From positions 1-44,015 of the forward strand of contig CALJIH010000006.1 in the NCBI GenBank assembly GCA_937974135.1: a stretch of 44,015 nt of DNA, in the 5' to 3' direction. Made by a program: the position numbers and the translations under genes. Positions 1 to 8,534 of the stretch are shown piece by piece (the first letter of the stretch is position 1; each line of letters starts with the position of its first letter). This stretch comes from an uncultured Cocleimonas sp. (GTDB taxonomy: Bacteria > Pseudomonadota > Gammaproteobacteria > Thiotrichales > Thiotrichaceae). Under the pieces are notes generated by a model, which saw only the letters and a list, made by a program, of their open reading frames with translations, searched no databases and was not told where the DNA came from.

Positions 1-1
1 C

Positions 2-265
<264 letters not shown>

Positions 266-274
266 AAAACCATC

Positions 275-320
275 AAAAGTAGGGGGGTGTATTCGACAAG
301 CTCAACAGAACTGTCTTTTT
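275..320 (-). repeat. Interspersed repeat, copy 1 (long form)
   Basis: The minus strand reads AAAAAGACA, then an insert GTTCTGTTGAGCTTGTCGAA, then TACACCCCCCTACTTTT. This 46-base element is identical to copy 4 at 14602-14647. It sits between the convergent hemF and subtilase genes, 24 bases past the subtilase stop. On the minus strand it continues GATG-GTTTTTT. Confidence 0.9.
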
Positions 321-344
321 AACGGAATGATTATCAAATTTTAC

Positions 345-1577
345 TTATTTGATAATAGCAAGCGCTCTACTGGCACTAATTAAACCTTCGCCATACTCTT
401 GATCGCGACCAGGTTTACCCAAATCAACAGCTGTCTGTTTAAGCACATTATTTATATTTTTATTGCCTTTGCGTGATAATAATAATGCCGCGACACCACT
501 CACATGCGCAGATGATATTGATGTGCCTGTTGCTAATTTGTACTTACCTTGAGGTGCAAGGGTCAAAATATTTACCCCAGGTGCAGCGTAATCAATAAAT
601 TGTCCTTTATCAGCCATATCAAAAAGCTTTTGGTTTTCATCAACCGCTGTCGCTGTTAACACACCAGGAATTAATGCAGGATAAATTGTACTTCCCACTC
701 TTCCACCATTGCCTGCTGCTGCTACAACAATAATGCCTTTGTTAATCGCTTTGTTAACCATTTTCTCAACTAGAGAGTCTTTACCCCCAGTAAAACTGAG
801 ATTGATAACATCCACTTTATGCTGAATGCATGCATCAAGTGCTTTAGCGACATCTGAAGATGTACCTTTTAAATCATCCGGACGACTTGAATCAGCTTTA
901 AAAGCACCTACTGCAAATAGTTTTGCTCTTGGAGCAATACCAATATGTTTATTCTGACTTACCAACACTCCCGCCACACTTGTGCCGTGCAACATTGATT
1001 CTGGACTTTTCTCGTCAAAATCAAAAAGATCTAAGGTTTCAATTAATGCATTCGATAACGAAGGGTGATATATATCTACTGGTGTATCGACCATGCAAAT
1101 AGTGATACCTTGGCCTTTCGTAGTGGCATGCACATAACGTACACCCGTTTCATACATTGAATAAGCGTTATTAAATGTAGTTGCTGCAGTCTTAAACACA
1201 TTATTAGTTGCTGCCTCAACACTTTTCTCTTTTTGATTAATTGTTTTACTTAGATTTAGTGGGTTTTGTCCTTTTGTTTTCGCGACTAACATCCCTGTAT
1301 TGACAGATGATAAAACGACCTTGCTGCTTGTCTCTAAACCATACTTTTTTGTGATATTTTTTACAGACCCCGCTTTATCCGCAGGATAAAGAAGCACTAC
1401 TTCATCTTTGACAAAATTTGTTCTTGGAGGAATTGGTCTATCTGGCTCATAGATAAAGTCAAAATAAACTGGATCAGCTGACTCATCTTCAACGAGATAA
1501 TTTTCCGCACTTAAACTTGCCACTGACAATGTGACAAATAGAGTAACTAATAAATGTATTAAATTAAAATGCTTCAC
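345..1577 (-). CDS. Exported subtilisin-like (S8) serine protease
   Basis: A secreted peptidase of the S8 family, 410 residues. A signal peptide is visible at residues 1-24 (basic start, then a hydrophobic stretch ending SLSA). The catalytic triad is intact: Asp164 in CMVDTPVD, His197 in LHGTSVAGV and Ser353 in GTSISSAHVSG. The oxyanion-hole Asn290 is in VVAAAGNGG. Residues about 25-145 form a propeptide-like or adaptor region. The start is GTG and overlaps the end of the anti-sigma-like gene by 14 bases, so translation is probably coupled. As the last gene of a sigma/anti-sigma operon it could be the effector or could act on the regulator; the sequence does not say which. Family assignment is certain, physiological substrate unknown. 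Confidence 0.92.
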   Translation of the reverse strand: MKHFNLIHLLVTLFVTLSVASLSAENYLVEDESADPVYFDFIYEPDRPIPPRTNFVKDEVVLLYPADKAGSVKNITKKYGLETSSKVVLSSVNTGMLVAKTKGQNPLNLSKTINQKEKSVEAATNNVFKTAATTFNNAYSMYETGVRYVHATTKGQGITICMVDTPVDIYHPSLSNALIETLDLFDFDEKSPESMLHGTSVAGVLVSQNKHIGIAPRAKLFAVGAFKADSSRPDDLKGTSSDVAKALDACIQHKVDVINLSFTGGKDSLVEKMVNKAINKGIIVVAAAGNGGRVGSTIYPALIPGVLTATAVDENQKLFDMADKGQFIDYAAPGVNILTLAPQGKYKLATGTSISSAHVSGVAALLLSRKGNKNINNVLKQTAVDLGKPGRDQEYGEGLISASRALAIIK

Positions 1578-2298
1578 CAGCGAACCATATTATTTCTTTT
1601 TGGGCGAGTAATGAATCAATCGTTTGTTTAATTTGCTCATTATTCATCGTTTCTTTGAAACTGATTTGAAAAATGCCTTCTTTATCAGGAACACTTTCTA
1701 TTTTTAATACCTTTCCTTTAAGAACAGTATTATCACCTAGCTCCACTGATGAACCATTGAAGCCAACCAATAACGTTGTTTTTGTTGAATTCGTTAAAGT
1801 AGGTTGATTTGCCTTGGATTGAGTGACTGCTGAGGCAGGTACAAAATCACTTTTATCGTTAAACAAAGGTGCAACAAAAGCTGTTAAAACGGCTACAGAC
1901 AAAACAAGAATACCAACACTAGCTAAACGTGCATACTGAGGCATACCGTTTGTATTAGGCATTAGTACATCAAATGCACTTTTGAATTTGTCTAGAATAG
2001 AGTTACTTTGCTTAGAATTGTCGCGAGCATCTTCAGCATCAATCATATTTAATACAGATTTCAGTCGCTCTTCTGTTGGTGCAATAGCGCTTTTATCCAG
2101 AATGGAATGATCTGCAGAAACTGCTTGTTGCATCTGCTGTTCAATTTCTATTTGCTTTCGCAGAGAAGGATATGACACCAATGCTTTTTCAAAAAACACC
2201 TGATCATCTACTGAAAGTTTGCCAATAGCGTACCATGGTATCAGTTCTAAAACCTTTTCAGGTATAAAACCTTCACTGTTGTTAGTATTGTTATTCAT
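1564..2298 (-). CDS. Membrane-anchored anti-sigma factor-like protein
   Basis: Probable regulator of the ECF sigma factor encoded just upstream. The N-terminal cytoplasmic part contains a LIPWYAIGKLSVDDQVFFEKAL stretch that resembles the helical anti-sigma domain (LLPWYxxGxLxxxE), but without the zinc-binding His/Cys residues. One transmembrane helix follows (ASVGILVLSVAVLTAFVAPLF). The C-terminal part of about 100 residues would be periplasmic and has no recognised domain. The start is uncertain: the ATG at 2298 lies one base past the sigma stop codon, while an ATG at 2319 or a TTG at 2328 would overlap the sigma gene. No strong ribosome binding site decides it. The role is inferred from gene order and topology. 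Confidence 0.75.
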   Translation of the reverse strand: MNNNTNNSEGFIPEKVLELIPWYAIGKLSVDDQVFFEKALVSYPSLRKQIEIEQQMQQAVSADHSILDKSAIAPTEERLKSVLNMIDAEDARDNSKQSNSILDKFKSAFDVLMPNTNGMPQYARLASVGILVLSVAVLTAFVAPLFNDKSDFVPASAVTQSKANQPTLTNSTKTTLLVGFNGSSVELGDNTVLKGKVLKIESVPDKEGIFQISFKETMNNEQIKQTIDSLLAQKEIIWFAGEAF

Positions 2299-2299
2299 G

Positions 2300-2893
2300 T
2301 TATGTAATAAAGTCTTCATTGCTGACAATAGCTTTTAGGTGTTTTCTAGCGTAAAACATTCGGGTTTTAACCGTGTTTTCCGAAACATCTAACATCTCTG
2401 AAATATCTTTAATTGAAAGCTCTCGAAAATAAACAAGCTCTATAACTTCTCTGTGCTTGTCACTTAATTTACCGATATCTTTAACTAATTGCTCGTTCCT
2501 TTCAGAGACAGCCATTTCATCATCTGGCTGAAGATCAGTATCCTCAATATTTAATTGCTCAAAATTATCGTCTTGTAATACTTCTTTATTCTTTCTCAGG
2601 TACCCAATCATGCGGAACCTTGCGATAGAATGTATCCATGTAGAAGGTTGGGATAAACCAGAAAATGTACCTGCTGATTTCCAAACTTCAATCATCGCTT
2701 CGTCAGCAATATCTGCTGCTAAGGCAATGTCATTCTTTAGCATACGGCTACAAAACTTAATCAACCGAGGTTGAAAAATCGTATATAGCTCGGTGAATGC
2801 ATCTCTGTCACCGTCGGCAATTCTTTTGAGAAGTATCGCGTCTTTCTCCGCTCTACTTCCTGCCGGCTGTTTATTGTTTTTATCTGCACTCAT
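2300..2893 (-). CDS. ECF-type RNA polymerase sigma factor
   Basis: A sigma-70 family factor of 197 residues, the usual size for extracytoplasmic-function sigmas. Region 2 is visible at about residues 27-100 (GDRDAFTELYTIFQPRLIKF, DEAMIEVWKSAGTF, PSTWIHSIARFRMIGYLRK). Region 4 is at about 140-190 (LSDKHREVIELVYF, then the helix-turn-helix SIKDISEMLDVSENTVKTR). A charged linker separates them. It heads an overlapping three-gene operon with a membrane anti-sigma-like protein and an exported protease. ECF factors are normally held inactive by the adjacent membrane protein and often activate their own operon; that is inference here. The target regulon is not visible. Confidence 0.9.
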   Translation of the reverse strand: MSADKNNKQPAGSRAEKDAILLKRIADGDRDAFTELYTIFQPRLIKFCSRMLKNDIALAADIADEAMIEVWKSAGTFSGLSQPSTWIHSIARFRMIGYLRKNKEVLQDDNFEQLNIEDTDLQPDDEMAVSERNEQLVKDIGKLSDKHREVIELVYFRELSIKDISEMLDVSENTVKTRMFYARKHLKAIVSNEDFIT

Positions 2894-3060
2894 TAACTAT
2901 GTGATCTCTACGCAATAAAATGTTCAAAAATATTGTACTATTTTTTAAATAAAAAAAGTTTCCGTAATTTACCACAAATATATGAACCTTTTTCAAATGA
3001 ATTGTTACTTAGTGTGCGTGAGATGAGTTAAGTGGGCTTAATTAATCAAAGGGGATTTAG

Positions 3061-3152
3061 TTGACCGACCAAATTTAAGTATATTTTTACTAAAAAATGT
3101 ACTTTACCTTCTCCCTCGCAACTTTAAGCGGACTTTATGTCCGCTTTTTTTT
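3061..3152 (+). ncRNA. Possible small RNA ending in an intrinsic terminator
   Basis: The 312-base gap between the divergent sigma gene and gshB holds no ORF. Even so, a strong plus-strand intrinsic terminator lies in it at 3126-3152, with no gene upstream to terminate. The preceding bases include a TTGACC box at 3061-3066 and a pyrimidine-rich tract (CTTTACCTTCTCCCT, 3102-3116) complementary to Shine-Dalgarno-like sequences. This arrangement is what a short trans-acting RNA would look like. The 5' end is a guess. It could instead be an antisense or leftover terminator. Confidence 0.35.
3126..3152 (+). terminator. Intrinsic terminator upstream of gshB
   Basis: Perfect 8-bp stem AAGCGGAC/GTCCGCTT with a five-base loop TTTAT, followed by an unbroken T-run to 3152. 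No coding sequence on the plus strand precedes it. Confidence 0.85.
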
Positions 3153-3205
3153 GCTTAATCAAAATTTCCGTTACAATAAAACATTAATCTTTAAGGTTTA
3201 TAATA

Positions 3206-4183
3206 ATGCGGAAAAACAGTACTCAACACCTTAGCTTCGGATTCGTTATGGATCCTATCAGCGACATCAATATAAAAAAAGACAGCACTTTTGCAATGAT
3301 GTTAGAGGTACAACGCAGAAACCATGATCTCTTCTACATAACTCAATCGGATATATTTTTAGAGAATCATATAGTTTATGCAAATGTTACGCCTATAAAG
3401 GTAGTAGATAATTCAGATAAATGGTACGAATTAGGAAAACCTAGTGTAATACCACTTCACGATTTGTCGTGTGTGTCGATGAGAATAGATCCGCCTTTTG
3501 ATATGGAATATATCTATTCCACATATCTTTTAGAATTAGCAGAAAAAAAAGGATGTTTAATTATCAATAAACCTTCCAGTATACGGTCTGCTAATGAGAA
3601 ACTCTTTACGGCACAATTCCCAGGCTGTGGTCCAGAAACTCTAGTCAGCAGTGATATGGAGCGTATCAAAGCATTTCATGAGAAATTAAAACATATTGTG
3701 GTAAAGCCATTAGATGGCATGGGTGGTTCGATGGTTTTTCAGATTCGAGAAAATGACGCGAACCGTAGTGTAATTCTTGAAACAATCACTCAACACGGGA
3801 ATCAAACGGTCATGGCGCAACGCTTTCTTCCTGAATTTAAGCAAGGTGATAAGCGCATATTGATGATAAATGGCAAGCCTTTTCCGCATGGTTTATCTAG
3901 AATACCCGCAAAAGGTGAAAGTAGAGGCAACCTAGCCGCCGGTGCTACTTCTGAAGGCAGAGACTTAACTGAACGTGAAATTGAAATCTGTAACATCGTA
4001 GGACCAACCTTAAAAGAAATGGGATTAATGTTTGTTGGTTTAGATGTAATCGGTGATTATTTAACGGAAATCAATGTTACCAGCCCAACTTGTATACGTG
4101 AATTAGATACAATCTATTCCGCAAACATTGCTGGCTTACTCATAGACGAAATAGAGCAAGAACTAACAGGAAAAACAAAATGA
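3206..4183 (+). CDS. gshB: Glutathione synthetase
   Basis: ATP-dependent ligation of glycine to gamma-glutamylcysteine, the second step of glutathione synthesis, in the cytoplasm. The 325 residues match the bacterial enzyme in length. The N-terminal domain starts GFVMDPISDINIKKDSTFAM, typical of GshB. The ATP-grasp part shows VVKPLDGMGGSMVF, then FKQGDKRILMINGKPFPHGLSRIP and the RGNLAAGA glycine-rich loop, with the metal-site segment VGLDVIGDYLTEINVTSP. A possible -10 (TACAAT, 3172-3177) lies just past the upstream terminator. It overlaps the next gene by four bases (ATGA), so the two are co-transcribed. Confidence 0.97.
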   Translation: MRKNSTQHLSFGFVMDPISDINIKKDSTFAMMLEVQRRNHDLFYITQSDIFLENHIVYANVTPIKVVDNSDKWYELGKPSVIPLHDLSCVSMRIDPPFDMEYIYSTYLLELAEKKGCLIINKPSSIRSANEKLFTAQFPGCGPETLVSSDMERIKAFHEKLKHIVVKPLDGMGGSMVFQIRENDANRSVILETITQHGNQTVMAQRFLPEFKQGDKRILMINGKPFPHGLSRIPAKGESRGNLAAGATSEGRDLTEREIEICNIVGPTLKEMGLMFVGLDVIGDYLTEINVTSPTCIRELDTIYSANIAGLLIDEIEQELTGKTK

Positions 4184-4596
4184 ATACACGTGTGAAATGG
4201 TTAGATAATATGAGTTTTGTTGGTGAATCACCAAGCGGGCATTCTGTTGTCATGGATGGACCACCAGAAGCAGGCGGGCGAAACCTAGGGGTTCGACCTA
4301 TGGAAATGTTGCTGCTTGGCTTGGGTGGATGCTCTTCCTTTGATATCGTTTCAATGTTAAAAAAAGGCAAACAGGATCTTGTTGATTGTGAAGTCGAAAT
4401 CACAGCAGAACGAGCAGACTCAGAGCCAAAGGTATTCACCAAAATTCATCTGCATTTTATAATTTCAGGAAACGATCTCTCAGAAAAAAGAGTGGCTCGT
4501 GCTATAGACTTATCGGCGGAGAAATATTGCTCGGCATCGATCATGTTAGGAAAAACCGCTGAAATTACACATGATTACGAATTAAAACCAACTTAA
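4180..4596 (+). CDS. OsmC/Ohr family protein (YhfA-like)
   Basis: A small cytoplasmic protein of the OsmC/Ohr thiol-redox family, 138 residues. Two cysteines sit at the expected places: Cys51 in GLGGCSSFDIV and Cys117 in EKYCSASIMLGK. Those are the peroxidatic and resolving positions in this family, consistent with thiol-dependent peroxide reduction. The YhfA-like branch, which this resembles, is less well characterised. The start codon overlaps the gshB stop, which fits a shared role in thiol and oxidant defence. The stop codon is overlapped by repeat copy 2. Confidence 0.88.
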   Translation: MNTRVKWLDNMSFVGESPSGHSVVMDGPPEAGGRNLGVRPMEMLLLGLGGCSSFDIVSMLKKGKQDLVDCEVEITAERADSEPKVFTKIHLHFIISGNDLSEKRVARAIDLSAEKYCSASIMLGKTAEITHDYELKPT

Positions 4597-4615
4597 AAGA
4601 CACCCCCCTACTTTT
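4595..4615 (+). repeat. Interspersed repeat, copy 2 (short form)
   Basis: Exact copy of the 21-base core (AAAAGA-CA-C6-TACTTTT), beginning inside the stop codon of the OsmC-family gene. It is followed by ATAAG-GTTTT. CCT of the core can pair with AGG after the TACTTTT block, giving a weak hairpin before TTTT. Confidence 0.9.
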
Positions 4616-4884
4616 ATAAGGTTTTACAACTTCACTCTTTGAGCAGTCATTGATTGTCACATAATGTAATTTCCGTTAACGTTATAACAATATATTAATA
4701 GTCCTCTATTAATTATTTTATGTGGAAGGTGAGAAAATATAAGAACCCAACATATTTTGCATATATTAAAAAAACTGATAGCAGGTAGTGTCTAGATTTG
4801 GCCTAAGCTTCCAACTCATCTATAATGCCACCGCCGAATAAAATCAATAATTAAATTAAGGCATTTCAGGGGATACATCTTCTT

Positions 4885-5445
4885 ATGAAGTCATACACTA
4901 AAATCTATATTTGCTTGGTGCTTTTATTTTTACAAAGCAATGCACTGGCCACCAAAAATATTCATGACAAGCAAATAATACAAGCATATAACCTGCTAGT
5001 TAAAAAGCCCGTAGAAAAAATTGCGATTAAGAACAACAAGACTAAGCTAGTTAATGTAAAAAGACAAAATAGAACGCCACAAATAAATGCTACCTTGATG
5101 GCAAAAAAACAAATCAATAAAAAATATCGTTGGGGAGGTACAAACCCACATACGGGTTTTGATTGCAGTGGATTAATGCAATATGCCTACAAAGCTTCAA
5201 AAATATATTTACCAAGAACCGCAGCAGCTCAGTACAAACATACTAAGCGTATCGCAATGAAGAATTTACAAGTAGGTGATTTGATATTTTTTCATACGCG
5301 CAGAACTCGCGCTCGAGTGAATCATGTTGGGATTTATTTAGGAGGGGGTAAATTTATACATGCACCTCGAAGAGGCAAATTAGTATCTATTAGCGATTTA
5401 AATAGCTATTGGCGAAAAAAGTTAATTGGCGCAGGGCGTGTTTAA
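4885..5445 (+). CDS. NlpC/P60 family cell-wall hydrolase
   Basis: A secreted cysteine peptidase of the NlpC/P60 family, which typically cleaves peptidoglycan stem peptides. The signal peptide is residues 1-22 (YICLVLLFLQSNALA). A basic linker of about 45 residues precedes the catalytic domain (about 70-186). The triad is visible: Cys94 in FDCSGLMQYAY, His147 in RVNHVGIYLG and His159 in KFIHAPRRG. The family motif YRWGGTNPHTGFDCSG is intact. At 186 residues it is a compact one-domain form without LysM or SH3 modules. The region upstream (4616-4884) shows no other gene. It is probably transcribed alone. Confidence 0.93.
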   Translation: MKSYTKIYICLVLLFLQSNALATKNIHDKQIIQAYNLLVKKPVEKIAIKNNKTKLVNVKRQNRTPQINATLMAKKQINKKYRWGGTNPHTGFDCSGLMQYAYKASKIYLPRTAAAQYKHTKRIAMKNLQVGDLIFFHTRRTRARVNHVGIYLGGGKFIHAPRRGKLVSISDLNSYWRKKLIGAGRV

Positions 5446-5810
5446 ACGATTCATTTCACCCGTGATTCTCTTTCTAAGATATACACTTTCAGACCTCAAA
5501 TATAATCAAAAAAGCAGCAAATTCTGATTTTATTATCACTCAAAAATTCACAAAACAAAAAACTCATCAGAGTTATCAGTCTTTACACGTTTACTTTTTA
5601 CCATTCTCCTATTACTAAAATTCAGAAATAAAATTTTAGTTTTGGATTAATACTTCGCCATGGGTCTTATGGAGAAAATAATAATTTTCATTTCTTCCTG
5701 AAAAAATTTGGTTTTACACTATATTCTTTATGGATACATAACTTTTAATTATTACGTATCGTTATTTGAAATCATTTGAAGTGAATTAAATTATAATTTA
5801 AGGAGGCAAG
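5446..5810. other. AT-rich intergenic region before the pyrophosphatase gene
   Basis: 365 bases with no ORF of note and no RNA structure that I can recognise. It ends with a strong ribosome binding site AAGGAGG (5800-5806), four bases before the pyrophosphatase ATG. A leader or distant promoter is likely, but no convincing -35/-10 pair stood out. Confidence 0.5.
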
Positions 5811-7823
5811 ATGAGTACAATCGCATTATTACCAATGCTTTTAGGGCTATTCGGCTTAGGTGGTGCTTTTTATCTATATAGTGAGATAAAGAAGTATCCT
5901 GGCGGTGAAGATAAAATAGCAAAAATAGCTGATCAAATACATTTAGGTGCAATGGTTTTCATGCGCCGCGAATATAAAATTCTCGGCATCTTTTGTGCTG
6001 TAATCTTAGTGTTAATATTGTTTTCTGATCTTGGATGGAAAACTGCACTTTCTTTTATTGTTGGTGCACTAACTTCGGCGTTAGCCGGATATATAGGAAT
6101 GTATACCTCAACCAAAGCCAATGTCAGGACTGCGGTAGCTGCCTCAACAGAGGGTGTATCTAGCGCTCTAACAGTGGCCTTCTTTGGTGGCTCAGTAATG
6201 GGATTAACGGTTGCCTCCATGGGCTTACTTGGACTAGGTTTTTTATACTTGCTGTTTGGTGGAGACCCGCACACAGCTCACGTAATTCACGGTTTTGGTA
6301 TGGGTGCGTCTAGTGTTGCTTTGTTCTCTCGCGTTGGTGGTGGCATCTTTACTAAAAGTGCGGACGTAGGTGCTGATCTAGTCGGCAAATTAGAAGCTGG
6401 TATACCTGAAGATGATCCTCGCAACCCAGGTGTTATCGCAGATAATGTGGGTGATAATGTAGGTGATGTGGCTGGCATGGGCTCAGATATTTTTGAATCT
6501 TATTGTGGTTCAATAATCGCTACTATTGCTCTAGCTTCAACAATGACTGCAACATCTTTAACTCAGTTAAGTGCGAGTCAAGATCAGTTGATGTTTTTAC
6601 CATTAGCGTTAGCATCCTTTGGCTTAATTTGTTCAATGATTGGTATATTTATTGTTAAACAATCATCTGAAAAATCTCCGGAAGTGGCACTTAGGACTGG
6701 AACGATTGGGTCCTCTTTGTTATTCATTTTAATTGCTCTTGCGTTAATTGCAGCAATGGGAATGAGTGCAAAAGTCTGGGGGGCAGTTTTGGTCGGCGCG
6801 GTTGGTGGAATCATCATAGGCTTGGTAACTGAATACTATACGTCAGGTTCTCCAGTAACTAAGGTGGCTAAGGCAGGTGAAACGGGGCCTGCGACGGTAA
6901 TGATTTCAGGTCTCTCAATAGGTATGGAATCAGTTGTAATTCCTGTATTAACTATCTGCGGAATTATCTTGATCTCTAGTTATCTTTCAGGCTTGTATGG
7001 AGTTGCAATATCTGCTGTTGGAATGCTTGCCACGGTAGGTATCACAATGGCTATCGATGCTTATGGTCCAGTAGCAGATAACGCCGGTGGCATTGCTGAA
7101 ATGGGAGGAATGGGTGCTGATACCAGAGAAATTACTGATTCGCTAGATGAACTAGGAAATACTACCGCGGCAATTGGTAAAGGTTTCGCTATTGGTGCAG
7201 CCGCTTTGGCAGCATTAGCAATTATCTCAGCATTTATCGAAACCATATCAAGTCAGAAAACTGATTTTAGTTTGCAAATTAACGACCCATTGGTTTTAGC
7301 TGGCATGTTTTTAGGTGGCATCTTCCCTTTCTTAATCTCTGCAATCACCATGAATGCTGTGGGTGAAGCAGCTTTTGATATGATCAAAGAGATTCGCAGA
7401 CAATTCAAAGAAATCCCAGGACTTCTTGAAGGTACTGCAGAACCAGATACGGAGAGATGTGTGGATATTGCCACTACAGCAGCGTTAAAACGAATGATAC
7501 TACCGGGTGTTTTAGCTGTTTTCTCACCAGTAATTGTAGGCTTTGTTTTAGGGCCAGAAGCCTTAGGCGGAATGCTTGGTGGAGCCTTAATCTGCTGTGT
7601 ATTATTAGCGCTGACAATGGCGAATGCAGGTGGAGTTTGGGACAACGCAAAGAAACATGTTGAAAAAGGCAACATGGGTGGTAAAGGCTCAGAAGCTCAT
7701 GCGGCAGTGGTGGTAGGAGATACTGTTGGCGATCCTTTCAAAGACACATCTGGCCCATCAATGAACATTCTGATTAATGTAATGGCGATTGTTTCGTTAG
7801 TAATCGCACCATTACTGGTGTAA
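5811..7823 (+). CDS. hppA: Membrane-bound K+-dependent ion-pumping pyrophosphatase
   Basis: An integral membrane enzyme coupling pyrophosphate hydrolysis to H+ (or Na+) export. The 670 residues and roughly 16 hydrophobic segments match the family. The substrate site is intact: [20 protein letters not shown] then [17 protein letters not shown], and in the C-terminal half [16 protein letters not shown] and [18 protein letters not shown]. The motif [10 protein letters not shown] has Ala453 and Gly456, where K+-independent enzymes carry Lys and Thr. By established knowledge this marks the K+-dependent subfamily. That subfamily includes both H+ and Na+ pumps and I cannot separate them by eye. The gene is monocistronic and is followed by a hairpin at 7846-7885. 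Confidence 0.95.
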   Translation: MSTIALLPMLLGLFGLGGAFYLYSEIKKYPGGEDKIAKIADQIHLGAMVFMRREYKILGIFCAVILVLILFSDLGWKTALSFIVGALTSALAGYIGMYTSTKANVRTAVAASTEGVSSALTVAFFGGSVMGLTVASMGLLGLGFLYLLFGGDPHTAHVIHGFGMGASSVALFSRVGGGIFTKSADVGADLVGKLEAGIPEDDPRNPGVIADNVGDNVGDVAGMGSDIFESYCGSIIATIALASTMTATSLTQLSASQDQLMFLPLALASFGLICSMIGIFIVKQSSEKSPEVALRTGTIGSSLLFILIALALIAAMGMSAKVWGAVLVGAVGGIIIGLVTEYYTSGSPVTKVAKAGETGPATVMISGLSIGMESVVIPVLTICGIILISSYLSGLYGVAISAVGMLATVGITMAIDAYGPVADNAGGIAEMGGMGADTREITDSLDELGNTTAAIGKGFAIGAAALAALAIISAFIETISSQKTDFSLQINDPLVLAGMFLGGIFPFLISAITMNAVGEAAFDMIKEIRRQFKEIPGLLEGTAEPDTERCVDIATTAALKRMILPGVLAVFSPVIVGFVLGPEALGGMLGGALICCVLLALTMANAGGVWDNAKKHVEKGNMGGKGSEAHAAVVVGDTVGDPFKDTSGPSMNILINVMAIVSLVIAPLLV

Positions 7824-7845
7824 ATTTTGTTAATCAGAGTATTAC

Positions 7846-7885
7846 CAATACAGTTCGTATCTCAATGGAGGTACGGGCTGTATTG
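7846..7885. terminator. Hairpin between convergent pyrophosphatase and membrane-protein genes
   Basis: Long inverted repeat: CAATACAG at 7846-7853 pairs with CTGTATTG at 7878-7885, and TTCGTATCTC pairs imperfectly with GAGGTACGGG around a short AATG loop. The T-run after it is weak (TTATTAG). Probably a bidirectional transcription end. Confidence 0.6.
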
Positions 7886-7888
7886 TTA

Positions 7889-8341
7889 TTAGTTCTTGAA
7901 AGATTCGATAAAACCAAACAACATTCCAATTAGAATTAGAATAAGCGCTACAAACCAAAGATAAAAACCAGATCCAAATTCTTGGATAAATACTTTTTCG
8001 TAATTAACTCCAGTTGGAATTTCATAAAATATAAACGAGCAACTAGCTAATGTGATTGCTAGTAAACTTAGTAGTAATGCAACTCTAGGATGATCATTGA
8101 CTAACAATAAAGCCAAGAGATTTAAGGGGTTAGCATACCAAGCAACTTGTAAAAAGACTAAACCCATCCAACCCGTCACTAACACCCAAAAACCATAAAT
8201 ATCTTCAGCTGAAGTAAAAAATATCGGCAAGAAAAGTGATATTGAAAAACAAAGTAAGCCTAAAAATATCAGCAAATTCATACAGAGCCTACAAAAAGAA
8301 ACTTGTTTAACTTTAGGGCAATTTAAATAATTTGCATTCAT
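7889..8341 (-). CDS. Uncharacterised four-helix membrane protein
   Basis: I do not recognise this family. The 150-residue product begins MNANYLNCPKVKQVSFCRLC and has four hydrophobic segments, at about residues 22-45 (LLIFLGLLCFSISLFLPIFF), 50-80 (GFWVLVTGWMGLVFLQVAWY), 87-105 (VALLLSLLAITLASCSFIFY) and 128-148 (YLWFVALILILIGMLFGF). The short cytoplasmic start has three cysteines. It is divergent from the diguanylate cyclase gene and convergent with the pyrophosphatase gene, so no operon partner suggests a role. Coding status is supported by length, a normal ATG and consistent topology. Confidence 0.65.
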   Translation of the reverse strand: MNANYLNCPKVKQVSFCRLCMNLLIFLGLLCFSISLFLPIFFTSAEDIYGFWVLVTGWMGLVFLQVAWYANPLNLLALLLVNDHPRVALLLSLLAITLASCSFIFYEIPTGVNYEKVFIQEFGSGFYLWFVALILILIGMLFGFIESFKN

Positions 8342-8534
8342 CGTATTAACTTAAATGAAATAGAAAAATGATTCTGTAAAGTTATTTCAAATGGTCTAAT
8401 TATTATGACAAAGCCCATAGAACATGCACACAACAGACCATCTGTCGCATTTTAGGTTATGTGTTAGGCAAATTATCTTATAATTGGAATCATAAAAAAT
8501 TTAATACAAAAATAACAATAACTATCAGTATTTA

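Noticed and set aside
7253-7675. 140-residue minus-strand ORF inside the pyrophosphatase gene
   Set aside because: Antisense shadow of a conserved full-length gene. Pro/Lys/Ala-rich composition typical of reverse-frame translation.
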